From Ralstonia sp. UNC404CL21Col (GTDB lineage: Bacteria; Pseudomonadota; Gammaproteobacteria; Burkholderiales; Burkholderiaceae): DNA of 64,000 nucleotides. A program made the position numbers and the translations under genes. The notes below the pieces were generated by a model, which saw nothing but the letters and a program-made list of their open reading frames with translations, was not told the DNA's origin and made no database searches. This document shows, piece by piece, positions 26,234 through 35,460 of this stretch. The first letter of the stretch is position 1. Each line of letters starts with the position of its first letter. The DNA lies in contig NZ_KK211140.1 in NCBI RefSeq assembly GCF_000620465.1, positions 1,057,964 through 1,121,963 of the forward strand, given 5' to 3'.

Positions 26234-27568
26234 ATGGAACGCACCATGCACCAACAAGCGCAACAACAAGCCGCGCTGCCGGCCAACGATCGTGCGCGGA
26301 CAATGAAGTTCAAGCCGGTCAATCTTGCCCGCTGGCTGCTCTGGGGCACGACGGCACTGGTGATGATCGTGCTGCCGCTCATCTGGCCGCAGGGTTTTGC
26401 CATCACGCTGCTCTCGCAGATGGGCATCATGATCATCTTCGCCCTGTCGTACAACATGCTGCTCGGACAGTCCGGCATGCTGTCGTTCGGGCACGCGGTG
26501 TATTCCGGTCTGGGCGCCTTCATGGCCGTGCACCTGCTCAACAAGATCGGCGCCATGCAGGCGCTGGGCATTGGCGGCCCGCTGGCCGTAGCCCTGCTGC
26601 CGATTGCCGGCGGCCTCGGTGGCGCGCTGTTCGGCGTCATCTTCGGCTACGTCACCACCAAGAAGGCCGGCACGACGTTCGCCATGATCACCATGGGTAT
26701 CGGCGAGATGGTGTTCGCCAGCGCCTTGATGTTCCCGGACTTCTTTGGGGGCGAGGGCGGCGTGTCGACCAATCGCAGCATCGGGGAAGGGCTGCTTGGC
26801 GTGACGTTTGGCCCTGCGCGGCAGGTGTATTACCTGATCGCCGCGTGGTGCCTGATTTCGATGGCGCTGATGTACGCATGGACGCAGACGCCGCTGGGCC
26901 GCATCGCCAACGCGGTGCGCGACAACCCCGAGCGCGTGGAATTCATTGGTTACAACACGCAGCGCGTGCGCTTCCTGGTGGTGATTCTGTCGGCGTTCTT
27001 CGCGGGCATTGCGGGTGCGCTGTCGTGCATCAACTTCGAGATCGTGACCGCCGAGAACGTGTCGGCCGTGCGCTCGGGCTCGGTGCTGCTGGCGGCATTC
27101 ATTGGCGGCATGGGCAGCTTCTTCGGGCCGATCATCGGCGCGGTGCTCACGGTGTTCTTCACCGTGGCGCTGTCTGGCATCACGAAGGCATGGCTGCTCT
27201 ATCTGGGCTTGTTCTTTGTGCTGATGGTCATGTACGCGCCGGGCGGCATTGCCAGTCTTCTGGTCATGCATCTGCCTATCCTGCGGCGCGGCAAGCTGAA
27301 GACGCTGCTGCCGGCTTATGGCGTGGCGATCGTGCCGGCGGTCATCCTGCTGATTGCGTTGATTTCCACCGTGGAAATGATCTACGCCGTGCAGGACGAT
27401 GCCTCCGGTGGTGTGGCGAAGCTGTTTGGCCTGACCGTCGAACCGACAACCTTGAAGCCGTGGATTGCCGCCGCCGTGCTGTGGCTGGCGGGCGCCTTCG
27501 GCCTGCGCGCCGCAGCGGGCAAGCTGCGCGCCGCTTGGGACAACGCATTGCAGGAGCCGCAACCATGA
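26234..27568 (+). CDS. livM: Liv-type ABC transporter permease, LivM type
   Basis: The 444-residue protein is longer than typical LivM (~320-430) because of a C-terminal extension of roughly 100 residues with two extra hydrophobic segments (LPAYGVAIVPAVILLIALIS, then WIAAAVLWLAGAFGLRAA). The core shows LLGQSGMLSFGHAVYSGLGAF and FIGGMGSFFGPIIGA. The ATG directly follows the livH stop and GGGAGAG serves as ribosome-binding site; its stop overlaps the start of livG by ATGA. Confidence 0.92.
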   Translation: MERTMHQQAQQQAALPANDRARTMKFKPVNLARWLLWGTTALVMIVLPLIWPQGFAITLLSQMGIMIIFALSYNMLLGQSGMLSFGHAVYSGLGAFMAVHLLNKIGAMQALGIGGPLAVALLPIAGGLGGALFGVIFGYVTTKKAGTTFAMITMGIGEMVFASALMFPDFFGGEGGVSTNRSIGEGLLGVTFGPARQVYYLIAAWCLISMALMYAWTQTPLGRIANAVRDNPERVEFIGYNTQRVRFLVVILSAFFAGIAGALSCINFEIVTAENVSAVRSGSVLLAAFIGGMGSFFGPIIGAVLTVFFTVALSGITKAWLLYLGLFFVLMVMYAPGGIASLLVMHLPILRRGKLKTLLPAYGVAIVPAVILLIALISTVEMIYAVQDDASGGVAKLFGLTVEPTTLKPWIAAAVLWLAGAFGLRAAAGKLRAAWDNALQEPQP

Positions 27569-28353
27569 GCCAACCGACATCCGGTCCGACCGCAGCGCTC
27601 GAGTTGCGCGATGTTCGCAAGCGTTTCGGCGCAACGGAAATCATTCGAGGGGTCAACCTCACCATCGGCAAGGGCGAGCGCCATGCACTCATCGGCCCGA
27701 ACGGTGCCGGCAAGTCGACCACGTTCAACCTGATCTCGGGCCGCTTCCCGGCCAGCTCGGGCAGCGTGCGACTGAACGGTGAAGAGATCAGCGGCCTGGC
27801 GCCGTTCGAGATCAACCGCAAGGGCCTGTCGCGCAGCTTCCAGATCACGAACATCTTCCATCGCCTGTCGGTGTTCGAGAACCTGCGTTGCGCGGTGCTC
27901 TGGTCCCTCGGCTACAAGTATTCGTTCTGGCACAAGCTGGCCGAATTGCGCGACGCACGCGAACGCGCCGAAGAAGTGCTCGAGCAGATCGGCATGACGC
28001 ACCGGCGTGATGCCGCTGCGGGCCTGCTGACGTACGCCGAGCAACGCGCGCTGGAAATCGGCATCACCATTGCGGGCGGTGCCGATGTGATCCTGCTGGA
28101 TGAACCGACCGCCGGCATGAGCCGCTCCGAATCGGACCACGCGGTGGATCTCATCCGCAAGGTCACCGTCGGCAAGACGCTGGTGATGGTCGAGCATGAC
28201 ATGAGCGTGGTGTTTGGCCTCGCTGATCGCATCTCGGTGCTCGTCTACGGCGAAGTGATCGCCACCGACACGCCCGAAGCCATTCGCAACAACCGTCGCG
28301 TGAAAGAGGCCTACCTCGGCACCACGCTGGACGAACCCGCAGGAGCGCATTGA
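27565..28353 (+). CDS. livG: Liv-type ABC transporter ATPase, LivG type, with altered signature motif
   Basis: The 262-residue ATPase has an intact Walker A (GPNGAGKST, 44-52), Walker B (LLDEPTAG from 177) and switch His (MVEHDMSV), but the ABC signature reads Leu-Thr-Tyr-Ala-Glu-Gln (155-160) where LivG normally has Leu-Ser-Tyr-Gly-Gln-Gln. In an ABC dimer the signature serves the partner's ATP site. The start overlaps the livM stop (ATGA) and its stop overlaps the start of livF (TGATG). Confidence 0.93.
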   Translation: MSQPTSGPTAALELRDVRKRFGATEIIRGVNLTIGKGERHALIGPNGAGKSTTFNLISGRFPASSGSVRLNGEEISGLAPFEINRKGLSRSFQITNIFHRLSVFENLRCAVLWSLGYKYSFWHKLAELRDARERAEEVLEQIGMTHRRDAAAGLLTYAEQRALEIGITIAGGADVILLDEPTAGMSRSESDHAVDLIRKVTVGKTLVMVEHDMSVVFGLADRISVLVYGEVIATDTPEAIRNNRRVKEAYLGTTLDEPAGAH

Positions 28354-29072
28354 TGGCAACGAATACTCCGATGTTGGAGGTGCGCGACCTGCACGCGTAC
28401 TACGGCAAGAGCCACATCCTGCACGGCGTCGACATGCACGTGGGCGAGGGCGAGATCGTTGCGCTGCTCGGCCGCAACGGCGTCGGGCGTTCGACCCTGG
28501 CCAAGTCCATCATGGGCATGGTGCGGCACGAAGGCGAAATTCTGCTGCGCGGCAAGAACGTGAGCGGCCTGCGAACCTTCGAAGTGGCGCACAAGGGCAT
28601 CGGCTATGTGCCCGAGAACCGGGATATTTTCCCCACGCTGACGGTGCGGCAGAACCTGCTGCTTGGCGAGAAGCGCAACCCCAGTCAGCCCAAGCCGCGT
28701 TGGCAGGTGGAAGACATGTACCAGATGTTCCCGCGCCTGAAAGAGCGCGAGAACACGGCCGCCGGTGTGCTGTCGGGCGGCGAGCAGCAGATGCTGACGC
28801 TGTGCCGCACGCTGATGGGCGATCCCGATTTCATCATCATCGACGAGCCCACCGAAGGTCTTGCGCCGCTGGTCGTGACGCTCGTGGGCGAGTATCTGAA
28901 GACGCTCAAGGAGCGGGGGATCTCCGTACTGCTGGTCGAGCAGAAACTCGCCATTGCCCTCGACATTTCACAGCGGGTGTATGTGATGGGCCACGGGCAG
29001 ATCGTGTTTGAAGGAACGCCCCAGCAGTTGAAGGCGGACGCCAAGGTCCGGCAGGAGTGGCTGGAGGTTTAA
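28353..29072 (+). CDS. livF: Liv-type ABC transporter ATPase, LivF type, with Walker A Lys replaced by Arg
   Basis: The 239-residue ATPase has an intact signature (LSGGE, 140-144) and Walker B (IIDEPTEG), and the Gln197 in the switch position that is usual for LivF. Its Walker A reads Gly-Arg-Asn-Gly-Val-Gly-Arg-Ser, so the invariant Lys is Arg46, coded by CGT at 28488-28490. Together with the altered LivG signature this points to one weak composite ATP site. It is coupled to livG by TGATG and preceded by AGGAG. It is the last gene of the operon. Confidence 0.93.
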   Translation: MATNTPMLEVRDLHAYYGKSHILHGVDMHVGEGEIVALLGRNGVGRSTLAKSIMGMVRHEGEILLRGKNVSGLRTFEVAHKGIGYVPENRDIFPTLTVRQNLLLGEKRNPSQPKPRWQVEDMYQMFPRLKERENTAAGVLSGGEQQMLTLCRTLMGDPDFIIIDEPTEGLAPLVVTLVGEYLKTLKERGISVLLVEQKLAIALDISQRVYVMGHGQIVFEGTPQQLKADAKVRQEWLEV

Positions 29073-29103
29073 ACGCCGCTGGTCGATTCACTGCGTACAG
29101 ATG

Positions 29104-29132
29104 GCCCGCATGGACAACCGTGCGGGCTTTTT
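29104..29132 (+). terminator. Intrinsic terminator of the Liv-type operon
   Basis: GCCCGCATGG pairs with CCGTGCGGGC around an ACAA loop and is followed by five T. It stands between livF and the convergent permease gene. Confidence 0.9.
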
Positions 29133-29139
29133 ATGGCGC

Positions 29140-30666
29140 TCAGTTGACGACAGTGCGCGCCGCAGCGGCTTCCTTGGTCGCCTCGGCTTGTTGCAGATGC
29201 GCGGCGCTGAACTGCATTTCCGAATACTTCACAAACCGCGTCTTGAACTTCCAGCGGTAAGCCAGCCAGATCGCCACGAACAGGATCACGCCGCAATAGG
29301 TTGCGATGAAGGCACCGAAGTTGTCGATCGGCGCAAACAGCGCCTTGGTGTTCTGCCCAAGAATGATCACCACGCAAAGGATCGCCACCATGATCGGCCC
29401 GAATGGGAAGAACGGCGACCGATACGCCAGTTGGGCCACGGAATGCCCCTGGCTGGTAAACCCCTTGCGGAAGCGGTAGTGCGCCAGCGCAATGCCGAAC
29501 CAGGCAATGAAGCACGTCACTGCAGACGTATTCAGCAGCCACAGGTAGACGACCTGATCGCCAAACAACGAGCTGAAGAAGCACAGCGCGCCAACGGCCG
29601 ACGTGGCGACGAGCGCGCGATGCGGCACGCCGTTGCCCGACACCTTGGCAAACCAGCGCGGCGCCTGACCTTCTAGCGACAGGTCGTACAGAATCCGCGT
29701 CGATACATAGAGGCTCGACGTGCCGGACGACAGCAGCGCGGTCAGCACCACCGCATTCATCATCCCGGCCGCAAACGCGAGGCCCGCATGCTGAAACACC
29801 AGCGCGAACGGGCTGACGCCGACGTCCGTCGCTTCATTGCGCAGCAGGTTCGGGTCGGTGTACGGCAGCAGCACGCCGATGATCAGGATCGCCAGCACGT
29901 AGAACAGCAGAATGCGCCAGAACGTCTGGCGGATGGCGCGCGGGATCGTGCGGGAGGGGTTCTCCGCTTCGCCGGCGGCCACCCCGATGGTCTCGACGCC
30001 CTGGAACGAGAACCCGGCAATCATCGCTACCCCGACCATGGCGGGCACACCGCCCACGAAGGGTGCATCGCCCACCGTGAAGTTCTGCCAACCTGACTGC
30101 GGCCCGCCGTGCATGATGCCGAAGATCATCGCCAGGCCGATCAGCAGGAACACGACGATGGTCACCACCTTGATCATCGAGAACCAGTATTCCGCCTCGC
30201 CAAAGCCGCGCACGGAAAAGGCGTTGAGGCCAAACATCAGCAGCAGGAATGCGGCGCTCCAGACCATGCCCGACACGCCCGGGAACCAGTACTTCATCAC
30301 GAGTTGCGCGGCGGCCAGTTCCACGGCAACGGACACGGCCAGCGCAAACCAGTAATTCCATCCGAGCGCAAAGCCGAAGCCTTCTTCCACATACAAACGG
30401 CTGTATGTCACGAACGAGCCCGAGACCGGCAGATGCACCGCCAGCTCGCCCAGACTCGTCATCAGGCAATAGACCATCACGCCGATCAGCGTGTAGGTCA
30501 GCAGTGCGCCGCCGGGGCCAGCCTGGGCAATGGAGGCGCCGGATGCAACGAACAGCCCCGTGCCGATGGCGCCGCCCAGGGCGATCATCATCAGGTGGCG
30601 CGAGCGCAGGCGTCGGCGCAGTTCGGATTGGGCTTCGAGGCCGGTGGGGGTGATGGGTGTATGCAT
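29140..30666 (-). CDS. Amino-acid permease, APC family (LysP/AnsP/GabP-like), copy 1
   Basis: The 508-residue protein has about twelve membrane segments and the family opening RHLMMIALGGAIGTGLFVASG, with GFSFQGVETIGVAAGEAENP in the middle. It should import an amino acid with protons at the inner membrane. The downstream (lower-coordinate) end stops 8 bp past the livF terminator. The adjacent gene at 30745 encodes a close paralogue on the same strand, 78 bp away, so the pair is a tandem duplication. Substrate unknown. Confidence 0.93.
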   Translation of the reverse strand: MHTPITPTGLEAQSELRRRLRSRHLMMIALGGAIGTGLFVASGASIAQAGPGGALLTYTLIGVMVYCLMTSLGELAVHLPVSGSFVTYSRLYVEEGFGFALGWNYWFALAVSVAVELAAAQLVMKYWFPGVSGMVWSAAFLLLMFGLNAFSVRGFGEAEYWFSMIKVVTIVVFLLIGLAMIFGIMHGGPQSGWQNFTVGDAPFVGGVPAMVGVAMIAGFSFQGVETIGVAAGEAENPSRTIPRAIRQTFWRILLFYVLAILIIGVLLPYTDPNLLRNEATDVGVSPFALVFQHAGLAFAAGMMNAVVLTALLSSGTSSLYVSTRILYDLSLEGQAPRWFAKVSGNGVPHRALVATSAVGALCFFSSLFGDQVVYLWLLNTSAVTCFIAWFGIALAHYRFRKGFTSQGHSVAQLAYRSPFFPFGPIMVAILCVVIILGQNTKALFAPIDNFGAFIATYCGVILFVAIWLAYRWKFKTRFVKYSEMQFSAAHLQQAEATKEAAAARTVVN

Positions 30667-30744
30667 AGCCGGTGGCGCCGGAGCGGGCGCCCCAATAAAA
30701 ACGCCGGCCGGATGCTGAGCAAACGGCAGGCGGAGCGGGTGTAA

Positions 30745-32280
30745 TTACTGCGTGTGGTTCGGGGCGGTCGGCAATTCAGGGCCGGGGTCTTGGCCGGCCA
30801 GCGAATCGCGCAGCACGGGCGGGCGCGGGAAGTGCATGTCCTGGTAACGGACGATGCCGCCGCCACGCACCAGCCGGTAGCCGATCCAGATCAGGAAGAA
30901 GACCGGGATACCGATGTAGGTTGCGATGACCGCCGGCCAATCGACGGTGCCGCTCGTGAACGCCTGGTAGTTCTGGCCGAGCGTGATGACCAGGCACAGC
31001 CCGAACGCGAACAGCGGACCATACGGGAAGAACTTGGAGCGATACGGCAATTGCGCCGGATCATGCCCCTGCGCCACCAGCCCCCTGCGGAATCGGTAGT
31101 GACTGATGGCAATGCCAAGCCATGCGACGAAGCCCGTCATGCCGGACGTATTCAGCAGCCACAGGTAGACCGTCTTGTCGCCATACAGCGAACTCAGGAA
31201 ACACAGCGCGCCGACGGCCGTCGTCGCCAGCAGCGCGTTGCGCGGCACACCGTTCCGCGTCAGTTGCGCAAAGATGCGCGGTGCGCGGCCCTCGGTGGCC
31301 AGGTTGTAGAGCATGCGGGTGGATGCATACATGCCCGAGTTGCCCGCCGACAGCACGGCCGTCAGGATCACCGCATTCATCAACCCCGCCGCAAACGCCA
31401 GGCCGGCATGCTTGAACACCAGCGTGAACGGGCTCACGCCAATGTTGGTGACTTCCGTCGAGAGCAGATTCGGATCGGTGTACGGGACCAGCACGCCGAT
31501 GATGAAGATGGCCAGCACATAGAACAGCAGGATGCGCCAGAACACCTGCTTGACCGCACGCGGAATGGTGCGTGCCGGGTCGGCCGATTCGCCAGCCGCC
31601 ACGCCGATCAGCTCCGTCCCCTGAAACGAGAACCCCGCGATCATCGCCACGCCGATCATCGCCGGCAGCCCGCCCACGAACGGCGCATCACCGATCGTCA
31701 GATTCTGCAGGCCCGACTGCGGACCGCCCTTCATGATCCCGAAGATCATCGCCAGGCCAATGCCGATAAAGAAGATGACCGTGACGACCTTGATGAGCGC
31801 GAACCAGTATTCCGCCTCGCCAAAGCCGCGCACCGAGATGGCGTTGAGCAGGAACATGATGGCGAGGAACACGGCGCTCCACAGCACACCCGGCACATCG
31901 GGAAACCAGTAATGCATGACGAGCTGCGCGGCCGCCAGCTCCACGGCAATCGTCACGGCCCAGTTGTACCAATAGTTCCAGCCGAGCGCGAAGCCGAAGC
32001 CTTCGTCCACGTACAGCGCGCCGTAGGTGGCAAAGGAGCCGGAAACCGGCATGTAGGCTGCAAGCTCGCCCAGGCTGGTCATCAGGAAATAGACCATCGC
32101 CCCGATCAGGATGTAGGCGGCAAGGGCGCCTCCGGGGCCGGCCTGCGAGACCGACGCGCCCGAGGCCACGAAGAGCCCGGTGCCGATCGACCCGCCGATG
32201 GCGATCATGGTGAGATGGCGCGCGCGCAAGGTGCGGCGCAAGCCCGGCGTCTCTGAGGACGGGGTAGCGTGTTCTGACAT
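30745..32280 (-). CDS. Amino-acid permease, APC family, copy 2
   Basis: The 511-residue protein is collinear with the neighbouring permease over nearly its whole length, including RHLTMIAIGGSIGTGLFVASG and GFSFQGTELIGVAAGESADP. I start at the ATG at 32280, matching the paralogue's N-terminus; the frame is open 180 bp further but reads into the promoter region. It is transcribed first, ahead of copy 1. Differences cluster in the Thr/Val and Glu/Asp residues around the substrate motif, so the two may differ in specificity; that is inference. Confidence 0.92.
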   Translation of the reverse strand: MSEHATPSSETPGLRRTLRARHLTMIAIGGSIGTGLFVASGASVSQAGPGGALAAYILIGAMVYFLMTSLGELAAYMPVSGSFATYGALYVDEGFGFALGWNYWYNWAVTIAVELAAAQLVMHYWFPDVPGVLWSAVFLAIMFLLNAISVRGFGEAEYWFALIKVVTVIFFIGIGLAMIFGIMKGGPQSGLQNLTIGDAPFVGGLPAMIGVAMIAGFSFQGTELIGVAAGESADPARTIPRAVKQVFWRILLFYVLAIFIIGVLVPYTDPNLLSTEVTNIGVSPFTLVFKHAGLAFAAGLMNAVILTAVLSAGNSGMYASTRMLYNLATEGRAPRIFAQLTRNGVPRNALLATTAVGALCFLSSLYGDKTVYLWLLNTSGMTGFVAWLGIAISHYRFRRGLVAQGHDPAQLPYRSKFFPYGPLFAFGLCLVITLGQNYQAFTSGTVDWPAVIATYIGIPVFFLIWIGYRLVRGGGIVRYQDMHFPRPPVLRDSLAGQDPGPELPTAPNHTQ

Positions 32281-32639
32281 GGATACAGAGTGGTCGATTT
32301 TGCTCGGATCGCGAATCAAATCGACGAAATGTGACGAGACGTCCCCGCGCCTGATGGGCACCCGGCGAACGAAATGCGCGACTCTATCAAAACCGTCGCG
32401 TAGCGGGCAAAAAATCCGTGCTGCAGCACACGCGTTTGAACCCGCCGGGCCGTGCCGCATCGCCCGCCAGACGGCGCCGTGCAGCGCAAAAATAAAAATT
32501 GAACGACCGTGCTATTTTGTGTATTCTGTGTCGAGTCGCGGCCTTACCGCGCGTTAAAAAAACGATACTTAAGAGACAGTTCAACCGCGAGGCACGGTGC
32601 GCCTGATCTGCCGGCCCTCGCATCACCAAAGGAACCAGC
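32281..32639. other. Divergent promoter region, permease / hydroxyacyl-CoA dehydrogenase
   Basis: No gene is seen in this 359-bp region. The right half holds a candidate promoter, TTGAAC (32500) and TATTCT (32522) with a 16-bp spacer, overlapped by a GAAC-type operator. The AT-rich stretch around 32490-32530 stands out from the surrounding GC-rich DNA. Confidence 0.6.
32500..32527 (+). promoter_or_regulatory. Promoter with overlapping operator-like box B
   Basis: The -35 TTGAAC and -10 TATTCT are 16 bp apart. The box GAACGACCGTGC at 32501-32512 matches the GAACGATCGTTC of box C at 10 of 12 positions and covers the -35, so a bound repressor would exclude RNA polymerase from the dehydrogenase operon. 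Confidence 0.6.
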
Positions 32640-34721
32640 ATGACTGCGGAGTACAAGGTCCAGGACGGCGTTGCCGTCATCACGCTCAGCAACCCGCCCG
32701 TCAACGGCCTTGGCCACTCCACGCGCCTGGGCATCGTTGAAGGCATGGTGAAAGCGGGCGACGACGCCAACGTCAAGGCCATCGTCATCACCGGTGCGGG
32801 CAAGGCCTTCTCGGGCGGCGCCGATATCCGCGAGTTCAATACCCCCAAGGCCACGCAAGAGCCGACGCTGCACGCTGTCATCAAGGCAGTCGAGTCGAGC
32901 AGCAAGCCGGTCGTGGCGGCCATCCATTCGGTGGCGATGGGCGGTGGGCTGGAACTGGCGATGGGCTGCCATTTCCGCGTGGCCGCACCGGGCGCGCAGA
33001 TCGCGCTGCCGGAAGTGAAGCTGGGCATCCTGCCGGGCGCAGGCGGCACGCAACGTCTGCCGCGCGCCATCGGCTTGGAGCCGGCGCTGAACATGATCGT
33101 TTCCGGCAACGCCATCCCGTCGGAAAAGCTGGCAAAGAGCGGCCTGTTCGACCAGATGATCGAAGGCGACCTGATGGCCGGAGCCATCGACTTCGCACTG
33201 AAGGCCGCGGCCGAGGGCAAGCTGCCCAAGCTGCGCGATCGCAAGGTCGAGCACGACAACCCACAAGGTTTCCTGCAATTCGCGCGGAACACCGTCGCGG
33301 CCGTCGCCAAGAATTTCCCGGCGCCGGGCAAGTGCGTTGACGCCGTGCAGGCCGCCGTGGAAAAGCGTTTTGACGACGGCATCAAGTTTGAGCGTGACCT
33401 GTTCATCGAACTGGTGAATACGTCCGAATCGCGCGCACTGCGCCACGCCTTCTTTGGTGAACGCGCTGCGAGCAAGATTCCGGACGTGCCGGAAGACACG
33501 CCGGTGCGCAAGGTCGAGAAGGTTGCCGTGATCGGCGCCGGCACGATGGGCGGCGGCATCTCGATGAACTTCCTGAACGCCGGCATTCCGGTGACGATCC
33601 TGGAAACCAAGCAGGAAGCGCTGGACCGCGGCGTCGCCACCATCCGCAAGAACTACGAGAACAGCGCCAAGAAGGGCAAGCTCACGCAAGAGAAGGTCGA
33701 GCAGCGCATGGCTCTGCTGACCCCGACGCTGTCCTACGACGACATCAAGGACGCCGACCTCGTCATCGAGGCCGTCTTTGAAGAAATGGGCGTCAAGGAA
33801 GTCGTATTCAAGAAGCTGGACGAAGTCGTCAAGCAGGGCGCGATCCTGGCGTCGAACACCTCCACGCTGGACGTCGACAAGATCGCCAGCTTCACCAAGC
33901 GCCCGCAAGACGTGGTCGGCATGCACTTCTTCAGCCCGGCCAACGTGATGAAGCTGCTGGAAGTCGTGCGCGGCAAGGACACCGCCAAGGACGTGCTGGC
34001 CACCGTCATGAAGCTGGCCAAGGCCATCAAGAAGACGGCGGTCGTTTCCGGCGTGTGCGACGGCTTCATCGGCAACCGCATGATCGAGCAATACAGCCGC
34101 CAGGCCGGCTACCTGCTAGACGAAGGCGCGCTGCCCGAGCAGGTCGACAAGGCCATCGAAAAGTTCGGCTTTGCCATGGGCCCATTCCGCATGGGCGACC
34201 TGGCCGGCAACGACATCGGCTGGGCCATCCGCAAGCGCCGCGCCGTGGACAAGCCGGACATCGTCTATTCGAAGACGGCCGATCTGCTGTGCGAGATGGG
34301 CCGTTTCGGCCAGAAGACGGGCGGCGGCTGGTACGACTACAAGGCGGGTGACCGCAAGCCGTATCCGAACCAACAGGTCAACGACATGATCGTCCAGCAC
34401 TCGAAGGATCTGGGCATCACGCGTCGCAAGATCTCGGACGAGGAAATCGTGGAGCGCCTGGTGTTCGCGCTGGTCAACGAAGGCGCGAAGATCCTGGAAG
34501 AGGGCATTGCCTCCAAGGCTTCCGACATCGACATGGTGTACCTGACCGGCTACGGCTTCCCGCTGTTCCGCGGTGGCCCGATGCTCTACGCAGACACCGT
34601 CGGCCTGTACAACGTCGCACAAGCCATGCACCGCTACAGCAAGGGCTACCACGGTGAAGCGTGGAAGGTTGCCCCGCTGCTGCAGAAGCTGGCCAATGAA
34701 GGCAAGGGCTTTAACGGCTGA
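32640..34721 (+). CDS. Fused enoyl-CoA hydratase / 3-hydroxyacyl-CoA dehydrogenase
   Basis: A 693-residue multifunctional beta-oxidation enzyme. The N-terminal crotonase domain (1-~190) shows ITGAGKAFSGGADIREF, a catalytic Glu in GGGLELAMGC and a second in LPEVKLGILPGAGGTQR. The NAD-binding domain starts near 297 (VAVIGAGTMGGGIS) and includes SNTSTLDV and GMHFFSPANVM. It is somewhat shorter than FadB. It hydrates enoyl-CoA and oxidises 3-hydroxyacyl-CoA for the thiolase at 35.5 kb. AAAGGAACC precedes the ATG. Confidence 0.95.
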   Translation: MTAEYKVQDGVAVITLSNPPVNGLGHSTRLGIVEGMVKAGDDANVKAIVITGAGKAFSGGADIREFNTPKATQEPTLHAVIKAVESSSKPVVAAIHSVAMGGGLELAMGCHFRVAAPGAQIALPEVKLGILPGAGGTQRLPRAIGLEPALNMIVSGNAIPSEKLAKSGLFDQMIEGDLMAGAIDFALKAAAEGKLPKLRDRKVEHDNPQGFLQFARNTVAAVAKNFPAPGKCVDAVQAAVEKRFDDGIKFERDLFIELVNTSESRALRHAFFGERAASKIPDVPEDTPVRKVEKVAVIGAGTMGGGISMNFLNAGIPVTILETKQEALDRGVATIRKNYENSAKKGKLTQEKVEQRMALLTPTLSYDDIKDADLVIEAVFEEMGVKEVVFKKLDEVVKQGAILASNTSTLDVDKIASFTKRPQDVVGMHFFSPANVMKLLEVVRGKDTAKDVLATVMKLAKAIKKTAVVSGVCDGFIGNRMIEQYSRQAGYLLDEGALPEQVDKAIEKFGFAMGPFRMGDLAGNDIGWAIRKRRAVDKPDIVYSKTADLLCEMGRFGQKTGGGWYDYKAGDRKPYPNQQVNDMIVQHSKDLGITRRKISDEEIVERLVFALVNEGAKILEEGIASKASDIDMVYLTGYGFPLFRGGPMLYADTVGLYNVAQAMHRYSKGYHGEAWKVAPLLQKLANEGKGFNG

Positions 34722-34760
34722 ATGAACGGCGAATCAACCGACTCACGCGACTGAACCACC

Positions 34761-35402
34761 ATGCAACTGACGCCCACCGATTGCCTGCTGATCATCGACG
34801 TGCAGAACGACTTTCTGCCCGGCGGTGCGCTGGCCGTGCCGGACGGCGACCAGGTCATCCCGGTCGTCAACCGGCTCGCCAAGGCATTCGGGCCCGTTGG
34901 TCGTACTGTGCTGACGCAGGACTGGCACCCGGCCGAGCACGTGTCGTTCGCGGCCAACCATCCTGGCACGCAGCCGTTCGGCATGATCGACCTGCCATAT
35001 GGGCAGCAGGTGCTGTGGCCGGTGCATTGTGTGCAGCACAGCGCGGGCGCCGCGCTGGCCGATGGGCTCGACGTGCCGCATGCGCAGTTGATCGTCCGCA
35101 AGGGCTATCACCCGCACATCGACAGCTACTCCGCATTCTTTGAAGCGGATCGCAAGACGCCGACCGGCCTGCTGGGCTACCTGCGCGAGCTTGGGGTCAA
35201 GCGCGTGTTCTGCGTTGGCCTTGCCACGGATTTTTGCGTGGCATGGTCGGCGCTGGATGCGCGTGCTGCGGGGCTGGACGTCGCTGTCATCGAGGATGCC
35301 TGTCGCGCGATCGACCTCAACGGTTCGCTGGCGCAGGCGTGGCAGCGCATGACGGATGCGGGCATCGCGCGGTTGCAGTCGCACACAGTCTTGAACGGAT
35401 AA
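34761..35402 (+). CDS. pncA: Nicotinamidase/pyrazinamidase
   Basis: The 213-residue amidohydrolase converts nicotinamide to nicotinate for NAD salvage. The catalytic triad is D13 (LIIDVQNDF), K114 ([11 protein letters not shown]) and C159 (ATDFCV); metal ligands are D54 and H56 in TQDWHPAEH, with H89 in WPVHCV. It sits between the hydratase/dehydrogenase and thiolase genes with short gaps (39 and 58 bp), so it is probably co-transcribed with beta-oxidation genes that use NAD. Confidence 0.94.
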   Translation: MQLTPTDCLLIIDVQNDFLPGGALAVPDGDQVIPVVNRLAKAFGPVGRTVLTQDWHPAEHVSFAANHPGTQPFGMIDLPYGQQVLWPVHCVQHSAGAALADGLDVPHAQLIVRKGYHPHIDSYSAFFEADRKTPTGLLGYLRELGVKRVFCVGLATDFCVAWSALDARAAGLDVAVIEDACRAIDLNGSLAQAWQRMTDAGIARLQSHTVLNG

Positions 35403-35460
35403 CGGAATACATCGGGCGCTGCCGAAGCCGCGCCCGCCACCAGATACGAGGAGCAACACC

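Noticed and set aside
25352-27634. Long open frame on the minus strand (over 700 codons) opposite the Liv permease genes
   Set aside because: It is Arg/His/Gln-rich without a recognisable domain and lies opposite two clear membrane proteins; GC-rich coding DNA often keeps its reverse frame open.
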